64,000 bases of DNA. It comes from Bagarius yarrelli (Eukaryota; Chordata; Actinopteri; Siluriformes; Sisoridae). The stretch spans positions 1,627,241-1,691,240 of the forward strand of contig VCAZ01000095.1 in the NCBI GenBank assembly GCA_005784505.1, read 5' to 3'. The position numbers and the translations under genes are program-made. The notes under the pieces were generated by a model. It was not told where the DNA came from. It did not search any database and saw nothing but the letters and a program-made list of their open reading frames with translations. Positions 32,560 through 44,189 of this stretch are shown piece by piece; the first letter of the stretch is position 1; every line of letters starts with the position of its first letter.

Positions 32560-34620
32560 TCATTATTTTTATATAGCTGCATCAGCTGTAACAGGGATGT
32601 GTAAGATGTGTGTGTGTGTGGTTTACAGTTGCTTACTAAAGGCCCTGACTGAAACCCCATGGTATGACACTGCTTATAATGCCAACAAATGTCCAATGAT
32701 AGATATCAGAGCCCAAAACTGACCACAGCCACAGCAGGTCAAAGCCACCACCATGGTCTTCAGGTGGTTTTGTTTACATGTATCCTTAGAAAGTCCATTT
32801 TTCCATTCTCAGAAGCAGTAAGCACCTTCAAACATTGGGACTCCAACTAGAAGTAGAATCAAGAAGGCCTGGAGAGAAGAAGCATCCAAAACACTAGGAA
32901 CGTAAAAGCAGTGTGTGTATCTTTTCAAAGAGATAGACAAGCAGAAAAACAGAAAGTTAGTGATCATGTTATGGTGGAGGACAATGTACACTGTTTGCAA
33001 ATGGCAGACCCACTCTGGCAAGACCAGTTATTCAAGATTCAGGAAAAAAAACCTAAAACTGTAACTCACTTAACTGATTCTAACATTTAGAAGAAAAAAA
33101 ATCAAAGAAACACAAACAAAAAGCACTGAACAAGTGAGCGTAGAGCCGCTGAGACTGTATGCTACTATCTTGCATATGACATCATAACTAAAAATTAGGC
33201 CCAGAAAGTCACCCAGACATAAGAACCTTCTGGAAAACAAAGCAGCCAGCCACTCCACCGTCACCATGCCGTCAACGTGTTTGTAGAGTTAAGAGATCAG
33301 GTTCTCACCTTGGGTAAATGGTAGTTCCCTATACAAAGATAACAAAAACAAAAGTCAGGTTTATTTATGTAGCACATTTCAGACAAAGTGGTAATTTAAA
33401 GTGCTTTACATAAGAGAAATTAAAATTATTATTATTGAAATTATCATTAAAAAATCACGACAGAGTAATTAAAATTTTTTTTATAAATAATTATAATCAG
33501 TTGGGACATAGCACAGTGTTCATTCAGTGAATGCAGAACTAAACAGATGTGTTTTGAGTCTGGATTTAAAGATGGCTACTGATTAAAGATATCTTACATG
33601 ACTTACCAACCAATGGCCTACCATGTCCCCTAGAAAAATGTTCCTAACATCCGGGAAAATGTTGTTGTAGCTCAGCAGTTATGCACAGCCCTACACAGGA
33701 AATGTATCAGCCAAGCTTTACAGCCAAGGCCTATATAACACTGAGACAGCACAGGTTAAAGTGGTAAATGCCAATTCCTGCCCTCTGATCAGGGTTGTAT
33801 CTCATTGCTAAAGTTGCCTGAACTTAGTACTCAGCACTTTGGTCAACTATGTTGTGTTTAAGTGTGCTTTAAAAATAAACCTGACTTGTACACCTTTGAA
33901 TTATTCTATATTATGGACTTCAAAATGTAACTCAATTTTATTTGTTTAGCATTTTTTTAAGTGTATTGTTAAATGCAGTTTTACATGAATTTCAGACTGT
34001 AAATTATGAAAGTTTGAATAAATATTTATTACATATGATGAAGCCAAAGGTGACGGCGATAAAGAAAAGCCTCCCTGAGGTGATATTAGAAAAAAAACAA
34101 CAGGGACTCCAAAATTCTTGTTTAGATCAAAGATCAATTTTTTTATTTATTACAGATTTAGCTTAAATTTTCTTCTGCTAAAGCCATAAAATATTTAATG
34201 ATGAAGACCCATCTGCAAGACCGACCATGTCAACAGCAGTTCAAAGACACCACTATGATCTCTAACAGGAACTTTCCACCGAAGTTTCAAGTATCTCCAT
34301 TAGTAGTCCATGCCTCCAGGTAAGCTTGCGATCATGTAAGGATTAAAGACAGTGTATATTGTGTTTGAAGTGCAGACATACACTGGTAAGACTGTAAAAT
34401 CGTTACCAGGTACTATTTATATATATATATACATGATGTGTAAATCTGCTGCGGTTTTCCATTGGAAGATAAAAACTACAATACAGCAAGGGACATGACC
34501 CGAAATCAACCATCACTACACACTCATAAAAGGGAGGGTCAGTTATCAAAAAACAATAAGGAATTAATAGTTGTTTAGAACATCTTTGTGTGTTGTAAAA
34601 TTCCATTCCTCAAGACTCAA
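32560..34620. repeat. mixed decayed repeats, no gene
   Basis: At 33340-33600 is a dispersed-repeat block (TTTATTTATGTAGCACATTT, AATTTAAAGTGCTTTACATA, AACAGATGTGTTTTGAGTCT). At 33930-34110 is a strongly decayed minus copy of family A (GCCAAAGGTGACGGCGATAA, CCTCCCTGAGGTGATATTAG). Related blocks near 32700-32780 and 34200-34320 share CCACCATGG/CACCACTATG and CATG-rich text. No coding frame is supported. Confidence 0.4.
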
Positions 34621-34624
34621 ATCA

Positions 34625-34890
34625 CAGGATGACAATGTCCTGTGCCCAAATCTCCTGATCTCCATGAAGAACTTTAATGTCCTGCACCACAGAACAATAA
34701 ATGAATCGTCTGAATCCACACAGTCACATGACCCAATCTAGTGGGGAAACTTGCACAGAAGAGTCAGTAGGTGATTATAGGATCAGTGTGAGACTAACAT
34801 CTGGAATAGGATGTTTAAAAACACACAGCTGTATTTGTGTGTGTTTCAGGCATTCCAATACTTCTGACTATATTGTGTTTATATAGCCAT
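34625..34890 (+). mobile_element. Tc1-like transposon fragment
   Basis: It shares CCTGTGCCCAAATCTCCTGA, ATCTCCATGAAGAACTT and CACACAGTCACATGACCCAA with 15725-15970. Its end (AACATCTGGAATAGGATGTT, TCCAATACTTCTGACTATAT) resembles the terminal part of non-autonomous Tc1-like elements. Confidence 0.45.
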
Positions 34891-34899
34891 TAATAATGT

Positions 34900-36050
34900 G
34901 TGATTTTACTTATGAAACACAGTTCAGGAAAAAAAAGCTCCAGATAGCCACAAATGTCCAAAAAAAAACCCTTATTATAATCTCAGTGAGCCATAATACT
35001 TCTCATAAATAAAGATGGACAACAGCGGAATTAGTAAAATTGTCTCTATTATCACTTGTGTCACCTAAATTATGAATTTTACGTATTTGCATATGAAGGA
35101 ATGAAGGAAATCAGTACAAAACTGTTTTTTTTTACTTTTACAGATTCACAGATTTAACAGATTACATAGTAAAGATTCTTTAGTATTAGTAAGCGTAGTA
35201 AGCGTAACATACTGTTTTATACCATTGACATCAGCAACTTATTTTAAACATTTGATAAATGAAGGTATGGGGTTCCGGCCTGAACAAACAAATCCGGAAA
35301 GCACAGTTTACACAAACCTGTGAAAGACATTTGTTCAACAACATGTTTAGCATACCTCGCTGTCATCGCTTTAGCCGTAGCTTGTAAGGTTTTTTTCTGG
35401 ATTACAAAACACCTGCATTTGCATTTAAACACTAACAAAAATTTGGGCTAGAAAATACAAACCGGAGAATAAAACCGCATATTTTTGTCTTATATTTAAT
35501 GACATATAAAAGAGACGAAGGGGACGGAGCTTTTTTGTAACGCATGCAGATGCATTGGTCCTCGCAATCAGACGCATTAGTAACATAGAAATATAAAAAT
35601 ATCTGCTATATATAGTTAAAATGACAATAAAGCTTCCTGATACTTGATACACCTTATAGCCAGAATTGTTTCCTGTATAATTGGTTGGGCGTCCGAGGAT
35701 ACATAGAATTTTTTATTCAATTTTTATTCTTATAAAAGCAAATAATGAAATAAAACAATATAAATGATATATGTCTATATAATAACCCATTTATTTTCTC
35801 TCACTTGCCACTTTGCATACATGGGGCAGTTATGTGACTGGGTGGGCCTGGGCCACGGTGTCCCCTCCACCCCACCAAACCCCGTAAATCTGAGCCCTGT
35901 TCAAAGGGGGGGGGGGGCAGTGTGTGTTAAAGTGTTTTTTGTTCTGTGTGTTAAGTGTTTCATCTGGGAATCGTTGACACGTGACTTACAAACCTGCCCA
36001 AGGCTGCTAAACCACATTGCTGTCCTGCATACATCACCTTTAATAAAACA
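34900..36050. other. AT-rich intergenic DNA
   Basis: No gene is accepted. A G run of about 12 occurs at 35907-35918, next to a GC-rich block (GGTGGGCCTGGGCCACGG); a similar GGTGGGCC block appears near 56845-56880. Confidence 0.45.
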
Positions 36051-36055
36051 CATTT

Positions 36056-36080
36056 TGTGTGTGTGTGTGTGTGTGTGTTG

Positions 36081-36111
<31 letters not shown>

Positions 36112-36249
36112 TCACCGCCTGTTATATATAAAAGTCCCAGTCATCACCCAGCTATCATTTATAAAACGTGCCTTTAACGGGCACCTCTATCAATACACCT
36201 CATCGTGTGTGTGTGTGTGTGTGTGGTGTGTTACGCTTTTAGTGTCAGA
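36056..36249 (+). promoter_or_regulatory. promoter region and 5' UTR of Ly6 gene 2
   Basis: TATATAAAAG at 36125-36134 is a good TATA box, preceded by (GT)n at 36055-36109. Start of transcription would fall near 36160. A second (GT)n at 36204-36226 would lie in the 5' UTR, close before the ATG at 36250. Confidence 0.5.
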
Positions 36250-36894
36250 ATGAAGTGTGTGCTGTTGGGAATCGCTGCAGTGATCGGATTCTTCGCTCTC
36301 GGTGAGTCCGGAAACAAATCTCATAAATGTTTTGTACATTAATAATTAATTCAGAAATGTTATTTGATAATGATTAATAAGTCCAAAGAATAAATATTAT
36401 AAAATGTTTTGAATTAAATTATTTATAAATCCCTTTTAAAAAAAAAAGAAGTAAGAAAGTTTTTGTATTTGATTTACATTTATTTGTATTACATTTTTTA
36501 GCTTGTACCTTTAATTATCTCAATTACACACAAAATTTCCTGAAAATTATAAATTTTATGACTTGGGTGCGTTTGCTAATAATTAAATAAATAATTATTT
36601 CAGTAAAAAATTATTAAAATAAAGATTTAAAAATTGTTTTAAAATTACATTTAAAATCATATAAAGGAAATATATTCATTTTTTTCTTAATTTTGCAATT
36701 AGTTGCAATTAATTGAAATTTTTTTTAACCACAAACCAACATCAAAGTAAAGTGGTGTGTGTGTGTGTGTGTGTAGTAGAAGAGTAGTTTTATTTTAACA
36801 ATGCTGCCATTTTACAACTGATACATACACATAAGATTTAGCTATAAAACAATCTTGTATCTAAAATAAACAAAATAAAGTGAGTAATATTGAG

Positions 36895-36967
<73 letters not shown>

Positions 36968-37051
36968 TCTCTCTCTCGTCTCTCTCTCNNNNNNNNNNNN
37001 NNNNNNNNNCTGTCTCTCTCTTTCTCTCTATCTCCTCGTTCCTCTCTCTCC

Positions 37052-37082
<31 letters not shown>

Positions 37083-37108
37083 GTCTATCTCTTTCTCTAT
37101 CTCTCTCT

Positions 37109-37156
<48 letters not shown>

Positions 37157-38131
37157 TTCTCTCTCTCTCCGCTCTCTCTCTAGCGGAGTCTCTGACCTGT
37201 AACACTTGTTCAGTGGTCTGTTTGGAATCTGCCTGAACCCTCCACCACTACCTGCACCACCAACACATCTGCATGTGTCACAACCAAAGCCAGTGAGTCT
37301 CATTAATCCCACCATCATCATCAGGATTTATCTAATCTATACACATCTGATGTACTTAAACAAGTGTAATTTGACTGCAAGGCCTGATGGGTAACGAACA
37401 AAAAAACAGATCAGAAAAGATCAGAAGACCTACCGAACTAGCAGTCGTTCTAATTGTGTGGATTTTAAATCTAAATTTTTATATAGAATTTTTATAGAAA
37501 AAAAATCTAATTATTGAATAGATTTTTTGTCAATGTATTTTAATGCACATTTAAAAACAAAATTAACAATTTATGAAATACTATGCAAACACTAGTATTA
37601 GTTAGAATTCACAGAAAAAGAATAAGTTAAAATACAGTAGTGCAATGCTAATATATAAATAGTATTATACAACATTCCAAATTTTGGCGCCTTAGCCCAC
37701 CCAGCAAAAGCACAACCCCTTTTAATTTATTCTAGTTAAGAGATTGACTATGGACATCTAACACTTTTCCGGATTTTCAAGATGCTGATTTAGTAAAAGT
37801 GCATTTTTATGCAAAAAATTTAGCTTCCAAAATGTAAATCATCTAAAAGTTTTGCTCTGAGCATGTATCACCTCGTTTATCCCCCTCAGCTTTTCCCAAC
37901 ATCACCAGCTTCCTGGGCTTTAACTCTCAGAACTGTTTGGAGTCATCTGAGTGTAACATCATCACCTCAGGCACTGTCCTGGGCGCCACGTACATCGTCA
38001 GTCGGACCTGCTGTAGCACAGACAAATGCAACACCTTGCAGATAAACGGCGCTTCATACGTCCATTTCTCCCTCAGTGCTGTCCTGAGCGCCGCCCTGCT
38101 GGCCTGTGTCTGGGGCCAGTCCGTCTACTGA
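36250..38131 (+). CDS. Ly6/uPAR-family GPI-anchored protein (gene 2), 3 exons, exon 2 frame broken
   Basis: Exons are 36250-36301, 37184-37292 and 37890-38131, with GT-AG introns in phase 1, matching gene 1 in layout and in the exact size of exon 1 (52 nt). Exon 1 gives a signal peptide (MKCVLLGIAAVIGFFAL). Exon 2 starts with ESLTCNTCSV and ends with STTTCTTNTSACVTTKA, but in another frame. Exon 3 reads NCLESSEC, then RTCCSTDKCN, the Ly6 signature, then a hydrophobic tail (about VHFSLSAVLSAALLACVWG) fit for GPI attachment. With the frame intact the product would be about 134 aa with ten cysteines. Sequons lie in FPNITSF and TTNTSAC. As given, TGA at 37234-37236 ends translation in exon 2. It is either a real pseudogene or a gene hit by consensus errors; the intact exons 1 and 3, splice sites and promoter favour the latter. 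Confidence 0.75.
36900..37182. repeat. (CT)n tract with assembly gap, end of intron 1 of Ly6 gene 2
   Basis: About 280 bp of CT repeat runs into the acceptor CTCTCTAG at 37176-37183. Ns at 36989-37009 mark a gap, so the true length is unknown. Confidence 0.95.
36989..37009. other. assembly gap (21 N)
   Basis: The N run lies within a CT microsatellite. A further single N lies at 41186. Confidence 1.
37184..37292 (+). other. exon 2 of Ly6 gene 2, with two apparent 1-bp deletions
   Basis: The exon is 109 nt, while the corresponding exon of gene 1 is 111 nt. The frame carrying the Ly6 motif changes once between about 37211 and 37221 (GTGGTCTG) and again at the C run 37238-37240. The two shifts together restore the phase-1 junction with exon 3. 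Both sites are short runs of G or C. Confidence 0.75.
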
Positions 38132-38365
38132 GCGCTGAAGTCTGATTCATATCTGATCTCGTTACTCTTACTGAGATGACACATCTGTTTCGAGTTATTA
38201 ACACTATTAAGAATTTAATATTTCATGTTTCACTGTGTTACAATGTGGTTTACATAATCAATCTGTCAAGGGCACAACAAAACAATAGGGAACATTTCTG
38301 AAATGGAAAAATCGTTTTGATTCAGAGTTACATTTATATTTTAAAGGGTTTAATAAAGAAAAATA
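38132..38365 (+). terminator. 3' UTR and poly(A) signal of Ly6 gene 2
   Basis: AATAAA at 38352-38357, about 220 bp after the stop codon. A second AATAAA lies near 38896. Confidence 0.55.
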
Positions 38366-38797
38366 CTGCGATTAAGTAAATGGATATGTTTTAAAATCTA
38401 CTTCTGATGTATAAAAGCTTTGCTTCAAATCCAAACCTACTTAGAATGTTATGATAATGTGAACAATCAACAAGCTGTGTTACTTCGTTTCTACCTTTTG
38501 TGATGTTTTACACTATTTACATGTCTATTTAAAATTAAGCTCAGGTCCTGACAAATTTCTGTCTGTTAACCTCCTGGCTGGATCACCGATTATAAGATGT
38601 TAGTTTGAACTCCTCATTATTTAAATATATGAACAAAAAAGCTTGTATTAAAGATCTGGACTCTAACAGAGAAGACAAAGTTAATGATGTTTAACCTCTA
38701 GGTTATCACCCAGTTTCCCCATAGAATTTTCGGTTCATTGTGTTTTAGTGTGAATCTGGTCTGCAACCACAACATGTAGAGAAAATGTAGAGAAAAC

Positions 38798-38875
38798 CTG
38801 TGTCTTATCTCCTGGCTGTGTCTTATGTCCTGGCTGTGTCTTGTGTCCTGGCTGTGTCTTATCTCCTGGCTCACT
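38798..38875. repeat. 18 bp tandem repeat, 4 copies
   Basis: The unit is TGTGTCTTATCTCCTGGC with one or two changes per copy. Confidence 0.85.
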
Positions 38876-38899
38876 AAGAATTAACTATTGCTATAAAAT

Positions 38900-39455
38900 A
38901 AACATTGTTTTAAATTAAATAGAGGCACCAGTGGTCTATGTGGGGATCTTTTGGGTTCTGGATGCAGACTGTGTAAAAATGTACTAGCTGATAATTTACT
39001 AGGAACCCAAAGCTGAAACAACAAGGTGTAGATTTAGGAGTACCTCCAAAAAGCTTAATATCAATTTCTTTAATATTAAAACTTCTGCAGTCACTATCTT
39101 TCTCTCCAAGTTTCCCTCCAGTTCAATAACCATTACTCGAGAGTTTGTATTAGGGATCAGGTTAAATTTCAGGACATGGTCCGCATTCACAAGATCAGTA
39201 CTGCGACCTCAGAAACCAACAACATGAATGTTCTCATTTTGGAAGTCTGAGCTGGAAAATTCGCATGAGACAGATGTGCTTATCCAAAGTGACTTACATT
39301 TATCACCACTCCCCCTATTTTGCCACTAGTTTTTTATTTTGGTCCAAACCGAAATGAAAAAAAAAAACACTGATATTTTATATTTTATTTAAAGCTAAGC
39401 TCTGCCTTTTGTTTTGGTTCCCAGTAGAAGACCCGTTCTTAAGACACCATCAATC
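38900..39455. other. intergenic DNA, nothing recognised
   Basis: No gene is seen. A short SINE-tail-like piece (TTATCCAAAGTGACTTACAT) is at 39282. Confidence 0.5.
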
Positions 39456-39459
39456 TATC

Positions 39460-39830
39460 CACCCATCTATTCATTGTCTATACCCGTTTATTCCTAATCA
39501 GGATCACTGGGATCTGCTGGAGTTTATCCCAGATGTCACTGGGTGAAACACAGGGGTCGTCCTGGACAGATCAACAGTCCATCACAGGGACACATACATC
39601 CACACACACACACACTCACACACTCACACACTCACACTGAGCAATTCAAAATCCCCCAAAAATCTAACATACATGTTTTAGGACTGTAGCAGGAAACTGG
39701 AGTACCTGGAGTAGACACACACACACACACACACAGGAAGAACATGTAAACTTCACATAGAAACACTCTTTCAGCGGATACGAACCTGCAACCCTCTTGC
39801 TGTGAGGAAACACTTTCGTAAGACACCAGT
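39460..39830 (-). repeat. dispersed repeat family B, copy 3
   Basis: It is the reverse of copy 1: CATTGTCTATACCCGTTTAT, CAGGATCACTGGGATCTGCT, ATGTCACTGGGTGAAACACA, two (CA)n runs, AACATACATGTTTTAGGACT and AAGAACATGTAAACTTCACA. Confidence 0.7.
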
Positions 39831-40664
39831 TTTAGTAAAACCTAAAGCTGCACGTCTGAAAATTTTTTGAAAAGGTTTGAGTTTTAGTCCCCTGTTGCTA
39901 GTGAAACCTTTGACTGGATCTGTGATCCTTTTTAACACTCTGTCATCAGAATTGGCAAAGATGTTACAGTGTAAAGTGCAAGAAGAACTGGTGGAACTCT
40001 GTATGGATCCAAATTTAAAATAAAAATTTGGAGAAATATTCTCCTATAGTCACTCTGCCCCTGTATCAGAGCAAATGTTCTGGAACCTTCTAGAAAGCAG
40101 GTTGAACTACATTTCCTCAGTGCTTCTAATCTGTATCTAATCTATTGACTACCAGATGCAGCCTGCCATTTTATTACTGAATATCGGTAGCACAATTGTT
40201 TAACGCATAAACAGGATTCCTCAAATTTTTTTATACTCAGGTTACCGGAATCAGCGTGTTTTCCTTTATTACACTGTAGTTACTGTCATTTTAAAGCTAC
40301 AACATAATCATTAGCGAGAAGTGACATTCCAGCAGGTAATTTGGTATCGTAATCAACAGTTCTGTGAGAGGTTCATGACATTAGTACAATAGTAATTTTT
40401 ATCATTAGCAAAGACGATTAGCAAAACGTCACTCTAAAAACTGGAATCTGACTGGAAAAAAAGACCTTCACAGAATTTCTCTGAATACTGAATTTCTTTT
40501 TAACATGGATGATCGATGCAGTTGTTGGAATGAGAATCCCAATAAAGATGGACTGATACTGATTTGTTTTAGACTTAATATCGATGGCGATTATCTGTAT
40601 GTTTACTTGATATTGACAATCGATTGTTTTTCTTTGACCTGGTGATAACAACTAAATCTTTAAA

Positions 40665-40985
40665 CCCCCTGCAGGGGTCTTTCTGTCTGGAGTGTGTATG
40701 TTCTCCCTGTGTGTGTGTGTGTGTGTGTGTGTTTACTACGGGTTCTCTTGTTTCCTCCTACAGTCCAAAAACATGTATGTTAGATTTAGAATTAGTGATT
40801 CTAAATTGCCCATAATAATAAGTGTGTGTGTGTGTGTGTGTGTGTGGCCCTGTGATAGACTGATGACCTGTCCAGGGTGTCCCCTCCTGTCTTTCACCCT
40901 TTCAGAGACGGCTGCGATAGTCTCCAACAGATCCCTGTGACCCCGAATTAGGGAATAAGGGGTATAAAAGTAAATGAATGAATGA
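40665..40985 (+). repeat. dispersed repeat family B, copy 4
   Basis: It contains TGTCTGGAGTGTGTATGTTC, CTTGTTTCCTCCTACAGTCC and CTGATGACCTGTCCAGGGTG with an AATGAATGAATG tail. (GT)n runs lie at 40708-40733 and 40821-40846. Confidence 0.75.
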
Positions 40986-41390
40986 AATGAATAATAAGGT
41001 CGTTGAAATAAAAATTTTGATCGGGTAAACAAACAGAAAAACAAATAAAGGACGCGAATATAGATTTTAAAAATCTGAACAAAAAAATTTCTGGTACTTT
41101 ACTGTGGTTTAGTCTTCCAATGCTTTATTTTCTGATTGTTAAATAAATAAAGCAATAAAATAATCAAAACAAATCAAGTTATTTCNCTGTAACTCTTATT
41201 GACTCACTGATCCTTATGAAGCGATGCTGTAATAAAGGTCTTAAAAAGGCCACACGATGGTGCCAACATTATATCGTGGATCTGTTATCCAAAAATACAA
41301 AAAACGATAACTGATAATAAAAACTTCTTAAACGTCAGAGAAAATATTAGTAATAATAATTATCAGTTGATCTCTACTTTTTCTAAAGAG

Positions 41391-41535
41391 TTTTTTAGGA
41401 CAGAAAGAGATGAAATGGGGGAGATAGAGGGGGTGGGGTGGAACCAGAAAGGACCCGAGCTGAATCGAACCTGGCTCGCCGGAGCACAGCTGCGCATGTG
41501 GGTGCCTTGACCCACTACACGACAGCGCCGACCAT
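41391..41535 (-). repeat. second tRNA-derived SINE family, copy 2
   Basis: In reverse it reads GTCGGCGCTGTCGTGTAGTG (A-box region), CACATGCGCAGCTGTGCTCC, a B box AGGTTCGATTCAG, then GGGTCCTTTCTGGTTCCACC and a CCCCCATTTCATCTCTTTC end. It matches 19622-19765. Confidence 0.65.
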
Positions 41536-42034
41536 GTGATGAGTTAATGTGTCAAAATGGTTACGTTTATCTCATCAGACTTAAAATCACACCTTTTGGA
41601 GAGTAGCGCTAATGTTACCAAGTGCTAGCATTATCTAACTAACAGCTTGGTGAAAGCATGTTCAAACACCCGTTCTGCCTGTTCATTTTCATTCCTAATC
41701 ATGAGTAGTCATTACACTTCATTAGATAAGTGTCTATTATAGCTCAAAGTCGTTAGTCGTTGCTAAACAACTCAGTTTATTAGACTTAGGAGAAGTGGTT
41801 AGCCAATAAGATCAAAACCCATTCATTCTGAATAGTAAATTCCAGAAGTCAACAATATGCATTATGTGGCCAGTGCTGTCCAACTTCGTTACTCCCAAAG
41901 AAAAGCTCAACATCTTCAGCTCGGTAATTTTTAGTGGCGTTTCGATTTAACTTAAGCGAATAAACTACTAAATATCAGTAAATAACATAACACTAACAGT
42001 GGGCGGTGCAGCAGGGTTGAATGTTTGTTGCTGC

Positions 42035-43225
42035 TACCAACTACCCTCCTTAACCTAGCTTCCACTACTCTTTCCTATACCTTCATTGTGTGACTCGTCA
42101 ACTTTCTGCCTCTGTAGTTGTTGCAACTTCGCACATCACCCTTGTTCTTAAAGAAAGGCACCATCACACTCCTCCTCCATTCCTCAGGCATCTTCTCACT
42201 CACTAAAATCACATTAAACAATCTAGTAAGAGATTCCACTGCTGCCTCTCCTAGACATTTCCACACCTCCACCTCTAACTAATTTATCTTTTGCTTTGTT
42301 TGTACTAATCTTTTGAACTACATGCTCTACATTATTTACTCTTTCTACCCTTTTCTCCCTCTCATTCTCCTCAGTCATCAACACTTCAAAGTACTCCTTC
42401 CATCTTCTCTGTACACTCTCCTCACTTGTGAGCACCTTTCCATCTCGATCTTTAATCCACTCTGCCCTCCCATACGAAACTGACAAGCCTCTTGCGTCCT
42501 AGTGTCTAACCCTAGTGTACAACTCATCATATGCCTTCTGCTTGGCCTCGGCCACTTTCCTCTTCACTCTGTGCTCAAACCTGATTCGTACTTGTCTCAG
42601 AATTTCCAGGTCCTATTCTTCTTGGTTAACTTTTCCTCGTTATCTATCCTGAACTTCTATTCACACCAAGTCCTATCTTCTCTTTTACTTCCAATGACAC
42701 CTAGCACTTTCTGTCTCCCTGATCACTTCTGCTGTAGTTTGCCATTCATCTAAAAACACTAGCTGACCACCCAGAGCCTGTTTCAACTTTTTCAACTTCC
42801 ACCACTTGGTTTTCTTCTCTACCTTTGATCTCTTCTTTTTCTGGACCAACCTCTTCATCCTACACTCCCAATCCAATACTACGAGCCTTGCTACCCTTCC
42901 ACCTGGTCTCCTGTACACACAATATATTCACCTCCCTTCTCTTCATCATATCCACCAGATCTCTACCTTTGCCTGTCATTGTCCCAACATTCAGCGTCCC
43001 TGTTCTCAGTCCTACACTCTTGCATTTCCTCTTCTCTGTCTGTGTAGTCACGCGTCCTCCTCCTCTCCTCCTTTGACCAACAGTAGCCCAATTGTTAACC
43101 CGGGCCTCGACCGATCCGGTATGAAATTCTGACGGATGACTCGCATATTTAGATTTGGCCTTCCTGACACAACCCTCTCTATTTATCCAGGCTTGAGACT
43201 GGAACCGAAGTCACTGGCTTGTGAC
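42035..43225 (-). mobile_element. RTE-like LINE, internally deleted and 3' truncated
   Basis: The minus strand reads in order: GLRTGTLNVGTMTGKGRDLV and VNILCVQETRWKGSKA (N-terminal endonuclease, 43051-42885); KKTKWWKLKKLKQALGGQ (about 42830-42770); EWIKDRDGKVLTSEESVQRR and WKEYFEVLMTEENEREKRVE; then SEKMPEEWRRSVMVPFFKNK and NNYRGRKLTSHTMKV at the start of the RT. Most of the endonuclease between the first two blocks is missing, and the catalytic half of the RT (the YADD box) is absent. The family is the RTE type often annotated as craniofacial development protein 2-like. Confidence 0.75.
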
Positions 43226-43597
43226 CCCTGTGGCTAGATTAGAAATGTGAGGTGAAGTAATTGTGTTACTGTTTCTGCCAGTAGGTGAGGATCAGATCCT
43301 GATTTCCTGTCTCTCTGTCTGATCTGAAGTGATCGGATCTTGGAAATGATTTAAACAAAGTCAAATTTATAAAGTTCTGAGCTCGAAGTCACAATTTTTA
43401 TTTAATTTGAAGTTATTTTAACAGAAATTGAGTAAAACTTGTAGGAATAAAAGTAAAACTAAATTAACACTTAATAATGTTAACTAATATAGTAACAAAA
43501 CTAACTGAGCAGTAACTTATCGCTAATTTAGGACAAACGATTCGATTGTTAATGAATTCAATTTATTATCATTGAGACTAGAACCGATTACTTAACA

Positions 43598-43680
43598 GTA
43601 GCTAACATAGCCGCCGCCCCCCCCCCCATTAGGTTAAAACTTGTACCTTACCTAATGGGGGGGTGGCTATGTTATGTCTC
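43598..43680. repeat. imperfect inverted repeat with poly-C and poly-G arms
   Basis: TAACATAGCC..C(12)..ATTAGGT (about 43602-43635) is mirrored by ACCTAATG(7G)TGGCTATGTTA (about 43653-43676), with a loop of about 17 nt. The C run is 12 long and the G run 7 long, so the arms differ mainly in run length. Confidence 0.8.
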
Positions 43681-43681
43681 A

Positions 43682-43860
43682 AACATCTAGTGTTCGAGAT
43701 GATGTAATACCTAAATTTAAACCGCTATTTAGATTCTCCACACGAGGGCGCCATTAACACTGAATACATATACTGATTCTTTTTTACAAATACACATCAA
43801 ATCCCACAAAACGAATGGGTAAAAAAAAAATAAAATCCGTTATACCAAACGGATAAAATG
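43682..43860. repeat. duplicated block, copy 1
   Basis: It shares CTAGTGTTCGA, CGCTATTTAGATTCTCCAC, GCGCCATT and ACACATCAAATCCCACAAAA with 45657-45830 over about 170 bp. The differences are mostly single-base indels in runs. Confidence 0.8.
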
Positions 43861-44059
43861 GATTATTCTTGTTGTATTAGAATGAAAAAAGGAATCGTAA
43901 CGTGGTGGGTGTGTGTGGTGTGTGTGTAGTCAGTGTCAGGGTGTGGTGATCTGCTCAGCATGAAGAACAGCTCAGCACCTCGCTCCATAAGAACATGTAA
44001 TTATAGAGAAGAACAAAGATGTTTTGTAAGACACAATTAGCAGCTATTCTTGTTGCACA

Positions 44060-44065
44060 ATCGTC

Positions 44066-44108
<43 letters not shown>

Positions 44109-44115
44109 TGTGTAA
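44060..44115. repeat. (GT)n microsatellite
   Basis: A GT run with one GGG interruption near 44104. Confidence 0.95.
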
Positions 44116-44189
44116 TGGCAAAGTTATTTCTTCACACGGTTAATACATTGCATGCTGAGACATCAATTGTTTTCTTTCCTCATCAGACA

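Noticed and set aside
36880..37236. 118-codon + frame ending in Ly6-like text
   Set aside because: Only its last 17 codons belong to Ly6 gene 2 exon 2; the rest is intronic CT repeat and an N gap.
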